Positions 57,801-64,000 of a stretch of DNA of 64,000 bases are shown piece after piece (position 1 is the stretch's first letter; each line of letters begins with the position of its first letter). The stretch comes from Cryptomeria japonica. Taxonomy: Eukaryota > Streptophyta > Pinopsida > Cupressales > Cupressaceae. The notes beneath the pieces are model-generated. The model saw only the letters and a program-made list of their open reading frames with translations, made no database searches and was not told the origin of the DNA. The DNA is taken from the NCBI RefSeq assembly GCF_030272615.1, contig NC_081405.1, forward strand, positions 574,027,252-574,091,251, read 5' to 3'. The position numbers were made by a program, and so were the translations under genes.

Positions 57801-58980
57801 ATATTTGTTTTCAGATTATTTTATTTTTTAAGTTGTTTTGGTCTATGTAAGGAAAAAGGATGTTGTATTAGGTAGAATTTGGTAGGCCCATTGAGCTAGG
57901 CCTACTATCTTGCAAAAGGCCCATCTTCGAGCCACAACTGGCTCAGAGCCCCTGAATCGCCCAAGGATTAAAAAAAATTGTGGTAAAGACGAGTTGTTAG
58001 GAAAGGAAAGTAAGGGAAAGGTCCATGATACCTGGTAACTATTCTTCTGTCGAGGTTTAAATTGTTAAAAGAGTGAAGGAAAATGAGGCTTTCATTAGTT
58101 ACTTTTGCATCATAGATTGGAGTAAAGAAAGTAAAGAATTTGATAAAAGTACTTTTGCGTAATAGATTAGATCTGAGTGCCATAGATCCATCGATTTTGG
58201 TTTTAGTTTACAGTGTTTGGACTTATATTTAATTTTATTGGATCTTCTGTGAAATGATTCTTTTGATTTAAATCTAGCAGAAACTAATTATGAAATTTTT
58301 GCTAAATCACTAAGTTGACTCACATCAAGCGAAAAACTGCTAATGGGAATTATCAAGAAACAAGCATGCTTACTTAAATCTAGCAGCTTTAAATTTCGAA
58401 TCTTCTGGAAGAGAGTGACTTGATGAAAATTCAGTGAGAATCAGTAAATAGAAATGTTAATGAGTTGTGGTTAGTCATTAGAATTTTACTTTTGCAGGTG
58501 TTACTAATGGAAACATTGCAAACTAAGCAATTTGACTTAAATAAGTTATTTTCTGCGGAATAAATGATTCAATTTAAGTAGAATCGTTTGACATATAATT
58601 TGAGTTAATTTAGTAGAAAGAACTAATAATATCTTCTACCAATAGTTTATTTATAAAGAATAGAAAATTTATTCTTCAACTTTTGTCTGTATTCTATGCT
58701 AATCTATATTTATTAATGCGAATATAACACATATTCAACACAATTGAAGCCCCTGACTTGCTAAATAAAACAAATTGTATTACTCGATGACTTTCGAAGC
58801 CTAATTTGTCGACTTCAAACCCTAAAGCTACAGGTAGTCAATGTTTCAGAGACAATTACATCCAAATCAAACCCTAATATACATCAATTTTTCAATCCAT
58901 AAGATTCAGTTAACAAGCTTATGGCATAAATGGTGTTTGATTTAAAATTAATTGATAATCAAACACTGATTTTTTCCACA
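54900..58980. other. Non-coding, very AT-rich
   Basis: 55.0-55.6 kb is full of aaattaaataa-type runs. 57.0-57.5 kb has a C/T-rich stretch with an acceptor-like ttttaattgttgcag, but no coding exon follows. A 90-residue minus ORF (57028-56756) has no recognisable motif. Confidence 0.4.
55981..56160. repeat. 100-bp-offset tandem duplication
   Basis: agtcatattgtagtaaattt at 55981 recurs as agtcaaattgtaataaattt at 56081; both continue to gactgttagtttatt. The second unit is shorter. Confidence 0.75.
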
Positions 58981-58983
58981 CTA

Positions 58984-59050
58984 ACGAGAATCGAACTCAC
59001 AACCAGTTTGGTTAATAGAAAAGATTAATCTAACTGATTTCGCATGAAGT
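58984..59050 (-). other. tRNA-like sequence, possible SINE head
   Basis: The minus strand has a B-box-like GAGTTCGATTCTC (58986-58998) and, about 45 bp upstream, AATCAGTTAGATTAATC, which resembles a D-arm. The anticodon arm does not pair well, so this is a worn tRNA or a tRNA-derived SINE rather than a working tRNA. Confidence 0.3.
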
Positions 59051-59283
59051 CGAACGTTGGGTCTGATGCATGATTCGATGACTTTGATTGGTGATAAAGT
59101 CAAAAGTTGGGGTCGTTGTCTGATTCGATGACCAGACTTCGGATGTGTGAGAATTGGACAAATAACTTACATAACGGAGGTGTCACGGACCTTATCAGCG
59201 AGATCTGTGCGGCACTGGAATTAGTCATCTCAGGTGCGCAATGGCCTGCAGACAACCAACCTAGACTATGTGGCGTAACTCAA

Positions 59284-60127
59284 TGTTGCGAATGTTGCTA
59301 ATGCTGAATCCAAAAATATGCAGAATTTAAAAACTCGGATGCAAGTCGGATGCAATGCAAAACTCAAGATGCACATGAACACATAAAATTGCTCGGCGAA
59401 CACAGATGCTTTTCAGTTATGCAAAGCCAACATTAGAAAACCAAAAGCCAAGTGTGTTGTGTTAAGAAACACTAGTCGCCGCAATGTTTGAAGCTAACAA
59501 TGTGCTTAGCCAGACTTATTACAAAGAAATCACACAGTGCTCATAGATTAGTCGCGAGTCCCACAATTAGACTGCCTCGGCTCGCCTTGCTGCCTTTCGC
59601 CTAACTGCGATTTTCTCTGAACTTTCGCTCTGATGATCTAATCTGCCTAATGATGAAATGACTAAGGCATCCCGCCTTATATAGCCAAAATTGCCTACGA
59701 TTCATTAGATGAATGAACATTTTCCCCGTCGTAGATCTTGTAACTCCTTGATCGCACGAAACACAAAAATCATGCGACATGATCCATGCGCTCCAACGGT
59801 CGACTCAACACGCTAAGCAAGTCATCCCAACATAGGTCTTGCTTAAGCATGTGGTCCACCCCACAACGTGCGCCAGAATAGGTCCCCACCCAACTACGAC
59901 CCCCTCAGTACTTGATCCATGAAATCGGCCCGCCAAGCGCATAACCGCTCAAGTTGCCAAACACCTCGGTACTTGTCCCAGCTCAAGTCGGCCTCAAATG
60001 CATAAGTGATCCCATGCAGAACCCTTAAGACCAAAAAAGTGCCATCCAAACTCGACTAAGTGTTTAGGTCAGTGAACACACAAAAAGACTTCATCCCGAA
60101 ATGAATGCAAAGTCTGGGTCCGTTACA
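59284..60127 (-). mobile_element. 3' LTR of the Ty3/gypsy chromovirus (inner edge firm, outer edge estimated)
   Basis: On the minus strand the LTR opens TGTAACGGACCC at 60127, right after a polypurine tract. A TATA box lies at 59675-59684. Downstream sequence runs to a tgttgcgaatg-like start on the plus strand at about 59284, which I take as the end; this end is a guess because the partner LTR is outside the window. Confidence 0.6.
59675..59684 (-). promoter_or_regulatory. TATA box of the gypsy LTR
   Basis: CTATATAAGG on the minus strand, about 445 bp inside the LTR start, in the orientation of pol. Confidence 0.6.
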
Positions 60128-60141
60128 TCCTCCCCCACTCA
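60128..60141 (-). other. Polypurine tract
   Basis: GAGTGGGGGAGGA directly precedes the LTR start on the minus strand; it primes plus-strand DNA synthesis in this family. Confidence 0.7.
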
Positions 60142-60229
60142 ACCTGGTGCAACACCCTCGTTGCTGCAACTTCGGACCAAGAAGTCATAGAGGGAACATG
60201 CTGCTACACTTCAAGTCTGCAGAGTCGAT

Positions 60230-60561
60230 TTCCTCTCGAGGAACTCCATGATATTTTCTTCATTGTGCTAAAGAGTCTAGCCAGCTTGCCAAGAAGTAGA
60301 CTCATGTGGCTCGCCTTCGAAAATGATAAGGAATTCTCTATGCACTTTTCTGTCATAGCACTAGATTCGAATAGCCAAGACTTGACCCACTTGCTTTCCT
60401 AGATGGTCGACCACATTCACAGGCCCCCTCTCAGGAATGTTTTGAACCCAATCTTCTTCATTTGCATTGTGCACTCTTAGTTGTGACACATGAAAAACTG
60501 GGTGCATTCCCAAATGCTCTGGGAGATCCAACTTATATGCTACAGGACCCAACTTCTTCAC
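60230..60561 (-). pseudogene. pol: Gypsy integrase tail and chromodomain remnant
   Basis: 60561-60361 is open and reads KKLGPVAYKLDLPEHLGMHP then VFHVSQLRVHN, the conserved integrase C-terminal tail of plant gypsy elements. After a TAG the same frame continues HREFLIIFEGEPHESTSWQA, TAG, TL, TAG, HNEENIMEFLE. REFLI, EGEP..STSW and the final MEFLE are the strands and helix of a chromodomain, which steers integration toward heterochromatin. This puts the element in the chromovirus branch. The two TAGs fall where related elements have Glu and Trp. Confidence 0.75.
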
Positions 60562-61500
60562 AATGTGGAATGACCCGTCCCACCTGCAAATAAGTGCAGT
60601 GCTTAACCCCCTTGGAACTTTAAACTAGTAAGGATCCATGCGCAACAAAACTCTATCACTGACTTGAAATTCCACTTGTCTTCATTTTCCATCAGCATTC
60701 TTCTTCATTTAATCTGATGCCTTGGTGAGATGATAATGAGCTAGGCCAACTCGCTCATTCCAAGTCTGCACCATGTCCGCCGCACCGAAATCACCTCCTT
60801 GATATCCATGCATCACAGTATGTGGAGTAAGAGGTTGTTGCCCCATTGCCAACTCAAACGGAGAGTACTTCGAAGACTCGCTCTTCTGCAAATTATAACT
60901 GAATTGGGCCATGTCAAGCAGCTTCCTCCAATTGCCTTGGTCGGAGTCCACAAAATGCCTTAGGTAGACTTCCAACACTGCATTGATCCACTTAGTTTGT
61001 CCATCCGTCTACGGATGATAACCAGAACTCATCAAAAGCTTGGTGTCCACGAGCTTGAACAACTCGGTCCAAAACTTTGATGTGAACCTGGTGTCCCTGT
61101 CTGAAATAATGCTCAATGGTATGCCCTAGTACTTGACCACATTCTTGAAAAAATACTAGGCCGCCATCTTTGCTGGACATGGCTGTTGGCAAGCAACAAA
61201 AACAACATACTTGCTAAACTGGTCCACAACAACCATGATGCTAGAGAAACCTTCCACATTCGGGAGCTGAGTGATGAAGTCCATACTCATGCTCATCCAT
61301 GGACGCACAAGTATTGCCAAAGGTTGGAGAAAACCACCCGACCGCTCATGAACCGATTTATCTTGCGGATAGGTGAGGCAAGTCCTCACATAGAGCTCTA
61401 CATTGTCTCGCATCTTTAGCTAGTAGAAGCCGCATTCCATAAGTGCCAAAGTCAGCTTCTACCCAGGGTGGCCCGCCCAGGTAGAATCATGACACTCCCA
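60562..61500 (-). pseudogene. pol: Gypsy integrase remnant
   Basis: Integrase joins the DNA copy to the host chromosome. The zinc-binding HHCC motif is visible as HDSTWAGHPG and YVRTCLTYPQDKS, but the last Cys is Tyr and TAGs interrupt it (after HPG and after GFY). The core follows: PWMSMSMDFITQLPNVEGFS and IMVVVDQFSKYVVF (first Asp), then SIISDRDTRFTSKFWTELF (second Asp), then YHP-TAG-TDGQTKWIN, where the catalytic Glu of the D35E triad has become Lys. CAG to TAG, GAG to AAG and CGG to TGG in that short stretch are all transitions. The final open piece (60978-60709) ends PFELAMGQQPLTPH. The enzyme is inactive. Confidence 0.85.
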
Positions 61501-62310
61501 TAACAACTCTCTACACAACTCCTTTCATTTCAAAATGTACAAACGGTTCTCTACATTATAGAGCATTCCATTTTGCAAAAAAAATATCAGAGTCCGCCCA
61601 ACAAAAACTTGAAGAACAATCTGATAAGCTTGAGAGTCATTCTCAAGTCCTTCCTTAACTCGATCTAGCACATCTTTAGCCACTGTGACTTGGCTGGCCC
61701 CTCCTTCCAAGTTCTCCAATGTGCTCAATTGTGCCTTCCAACTGTGAGCATCTGCAACCACGTTGTGCCTTCCTGGGTTGTACACGAGCTCGAAATCGAA
61801 CTTTGCAAGGAACTCCTGCCACCTTGCTTGCTTCGGGGTAAGTTTGGCCTATGTTTTGAAGTAAGTCAAACTGATGTTATCAGTTTTTACTAAAAAGGGC
61901 ACTCCCAGAATATAGTGCTGCCAAACTCTAAGGCAGTGCACAATGGCTATCATTTCCTTCTCATGAGAAGAATATTTGCACTCCCTATTGTTAAATTTCC
62001 TTGACTCAAATGCTACTGGGTGCCCATGCTGCATCAGAACACCTCCGATTGCTTCGGGGTAAGTTTGGCCTATGTTTTGAAGTAAGTCAAACTGATGTTA
62101 TCAGTCTTTACTAAAAAGGGCACTCCCAGAATATAGTGCTGCCAAACTCTAAGGCAGTGCACAATGGCTATCATTTCCTTCTCATGAGAAGAATATTTGC
62201 ACTCCCTATTGTTAAATTTCCTTGACTCAAATGCTACTGGGTGCCCATGCTGCATTAGAACACCTCCGATTGCATAATCAAAAGTGTTTATCTGAACCTC
62301 AAATTATTCA
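61501..62310 (-). pseudogene. pol: Gypsy RNase H and linker, disrupted by a duplication
   Basis: RNase H removes the RNA strand of the hybrid during reverse transcription. MQHGHPVAFESRKFNNRECK, YSSHEKEMIAIVHCLRVWQH and FLVKTDNISLTYFKT carry the E and D residues typical of this domain. This whole block occurs twice, in frames differing by two, because of a 221-bp tandem duplication (61830-62050 and 62051-62271). The linker VYNPGRHNVVADAHSWKAQL follows at about 61785. The duplication puts the downstream half out of frame, so pol cannot be read through. Confidence 0.85.
61830..62271. repeat. 221-bp tandem duplication inside pol
   Basis: Units 61830-62050 and 62051-62271 differ at about two bases (gtttttact/gtctttact and catcag/cattag). 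TTGC is present at all three junctions, so copying across a 4-bp microhomology is likely. It is clearly younger than the point decay around it. Confidence 0.95.
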
Positions 62311-63160
62311 TTGTATCACAACAATGCAAGCATAGGTTCCACTGCGATCTTTCTCTTCAAATCCTCAAAAGCATGTTGTTGGTGATCGCCCCAGATCCAC
62401 CTCTTTTCCTTCTTCAACAAGTCGGTCAAGGGTCCAACGATCCTGGAGTAGCCTGCAACAAACTTATGATAGTATTTTGCCAGTCCAAAAAAAACATCAC
62501 ACCTCATGGATATTCCGAAGTGGTTCCCAATCCTGAATCGCTGCAAGATTTTCTGGATCAGGTGGGATCTGACCACATCCCACAATGTGCCCCAAGAATT
62601 GGACCTCCTCCTGTGCAAAGTCACACTTCTCCCTTTTGGCAAAGAGGCTCTGTGCTCTCAGAAGGCTGAACACCTCCCTAAGGTGTTCCCTATGTTCTGC
62701 AAGAGTTCAACAATACACCAAGATGTCATCCAAATATAAAACAACACATCTATCTAGAAAGGGCCTAAACACATCATTCATGAGGGTGCTAAAAGTAGCC
62801 GTGCTATGCCAAAAATTCTTAAGATCCATACCTTGTTGTAATAGTCATCTTCTCTTCATCCCTCGGTGCGATGCCCATCTGGTAGTAACCTTCTCTGAGA
62901 TCCAACTTAGTGAAGTACCTAGCCTCCACAAGTCGATCAAAGCTATCCCCTATCAAGGGAAGAGGGTATTTTTTCTTAATGGTCAGCTTGTTGAGCACTT
63001 GGTAGTCCACGCACAAACAAAGTGATCCATCTTCCTTTCATCGAAACAAGACTGGAGAAGGATAGGGGGAGCGAGAAGGCCACAAGTATCCTTCCTCCAT
63101 GAGCTCTGCAAGATACTTCCTCAACTCAGCCATCTTAGGTCTAGAGAGGTGATAAAGAGC
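62311..63160 (-). pseudogene. pol: Gypsy reverse transcriptase remnant
   Basis: The RT copies element RNA into DNA. CVDYQVLNKLTIKKKYPLPL and FTKLDLREGYYQM (63016-62819) are the family's first blocks. The catalytic YLDD box is intact at 62725-62736, within VVLYLDDILVYC, but in another frame. The thumb region FFGLAKYYHKFVAGYSRI and GPLTDLLKKEKRWIW (62642-62316) is in a third. At least two frameshifts therefore split it, between 62.82 and 62.75 kb and near 62.5 kb, besides stops such as the codon after LVYC. Upstream YLAELMEEGYLWPSRSP belongs to the same domain. Confidence 0.85.
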
Positions 63161-63830
63161 TCAAGCCAGTGATCTTGCTCTTGTCTCCAACTCAATCGTG
63201 TAATCCACATGCCTCTTCGATGGCAGCGGTGCTGGTAACTTACTCGGTATAACATGTGCGAACTCCTTCAAAACATCCTCTACTACGAAAGGATTAGTTG
63301 AGCCGAACGGTTCACCTTTGTCCCATGCACCAAGTAAGGTTGCTAAGAAGAGCTCCTTAGTCACCCTCCTTCCAACTCACTTAGCACTCAGAGGACTCAA
63401 AATTTGAGTTGAGTCGCTTCGCCGTACCATCAGAATCATACATGACTGTGTTAGATCCAAGATCAAAACGCAACCCAAGTATGCAGCCACCACAAATGCT
63501 ATTTGTCTCAGGTAATCTTGTCCCAATATTAGATCAAATTCCTCCATTTAAATTGCCACAAGGTTGACTGGAGCCTTCCATGACCCAGTCCTCATGACAA
63601 CATTAAGGATCTCACCAGTGACCTTCCGTGCGGCAGTAGTAACCACCTTGAATCTAGTCTCAATCGGATCCATCTTGAGCCCAAGTGACTTTGCTCGGCT
63701 CACAGATATGTAATAATGTGTAGCCTCAGAATCAACCATCACCAAGACCTTCTTTCCTCCAAAGAATATCTCGATGAAGCATAAGTTGTGTCGACTTGAT
63801 GCACCTACATTCAGATTTTTCGTCTCCTAT
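63161..63830 (-). pseudogene. pol: Gypsy aspartic protease and spacer remnant
   Basis: The protease frees the Gag and Pol proteins. MVMVDSEATHYYISVSRAKS (from 63745) corresponds to the active-site loop, normally DSGAT; here Gly is Glu (GAG), which should abolish activity. LILGQDYLR follows a TAG at about 63548. The next open piece (63364-63161) holds VVEDVLKEFAHVIPSKLPAP and RHVDYTIEL, the spacer that leads into RT. All pieces and the start of RT share one frame, separated only by stops. Confidence 0.8.
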
Positions 63831-64000
63831 ACAACATTCAACAACTACAACATGCCCATCTCGAGTTGAACCTTCTGGTTCTTGGCCACCAACGAATTGA
63901 TACGAGTTCGCTCAGGGCACTCCCGAACCCAATGTCTAGATTGTCCACAAATAAAGCAGTTGTTATCCGCCTTCTTATCTTTCACAAGTTTGTCATTCTT
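63831..64000 (-). pseudogene. gag: Gypsy gag C-terminus with one zinc knuckle (runs off the window)
   Basis: NNCFICGQSRHWVRECPERT is a CX2CX4HX4C knuckle of the nucleocapsid part, with intact Cys and His. It is followed by VQLEMGML and a TAG before the protease. The start of gag and the 5' LTR lie beyond 64000. Confidence 0.75.

Noticed and set aside
61186-62669. Plus-strand ORFs across the gypsy pol
   Set aside because: Antisense shadows of the minus-strand integrase, RNase H and RT.

Overview
This window looks like repeat-rich nuclear DNA from a land plant with a large genome. It is AT-rich by eye. Its recognisable families are plant-type: Ty1/copia gag, a Ty3/gypsy chromovirus, a Mutator-like transposase with a SWIM finger, a CACTA-associated domain and a plant non-LTR RNase H. 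Nothing looks prokaryotic. I found no intact host gene. A gymnosperm or another giant genome is a reasonable guess, but the sequence does not prove it.

Layout. 0.2-1.4 kb holds copy 1 of an unrecognised long ORF family (minus). 1.9-3.2 kb is a copia-type gag pseudogene (minus), with its tRNA-primer site at 3244 and an LTR from 3259. 4.8-13.1 kb is mostly non-coding mosaic: minisatellites, tandem duplications and many copies of a short terminal motif (CTATTCTGGCTCCAAAA). 13.6-18.7 kb is a broken multi-exon transposon-type locus, with a 54-bp coding minisatellite, repeated basic exons and a DUF8039-like domain. 20.2-30.2 kb carries copies 2, 3 and 4 of the unrecognised ORF family, among hairpin-forming 'atcggtataag' repeats. 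30.4-31.9 kb is an array of 84-bp monomers in both orientations with a 147-bp MITE-like element inside it. 33.6-36.4 kb is a MULE transposase pseudogene. 36.7-37.1 kb is a second gag remnant.

37.8-38.4 kb and 54.0-54.6 kb are two divergent copies of a second unrecognised ORF. Each is exactly 588 bp and has a TATA box about 50 bp upstream. 44.1-46.9 kb is a patchwork of MITE copies, a telomere-like 33-bp minisatellite and segments also present at 10-11 kb, 26 kb and 31 kb. 53.3-53.9 kb is a second degenerate telomere-like tract. 59.3-64.0 kb is the 3' part of a minus-strand Ty3/gypsy chromovirus (LTR, chromodomain, integrase, RNase H, RT, protease, end of gag). It has a 221-bp tandem duplication, lost catalytic residues and frameshifts.

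How the parts relate. Almost everything is mobile-element debris. Its decay is dominated by point nonsense changes, especially TAG, rather than indels; this fits deamination of methylated cytosine in silenced plant repeats. The most novel content is the two unrecognised ORF families, the exact-length 147-bp MITE, and the inverted 84-bp array. I see no working multi-gene system.
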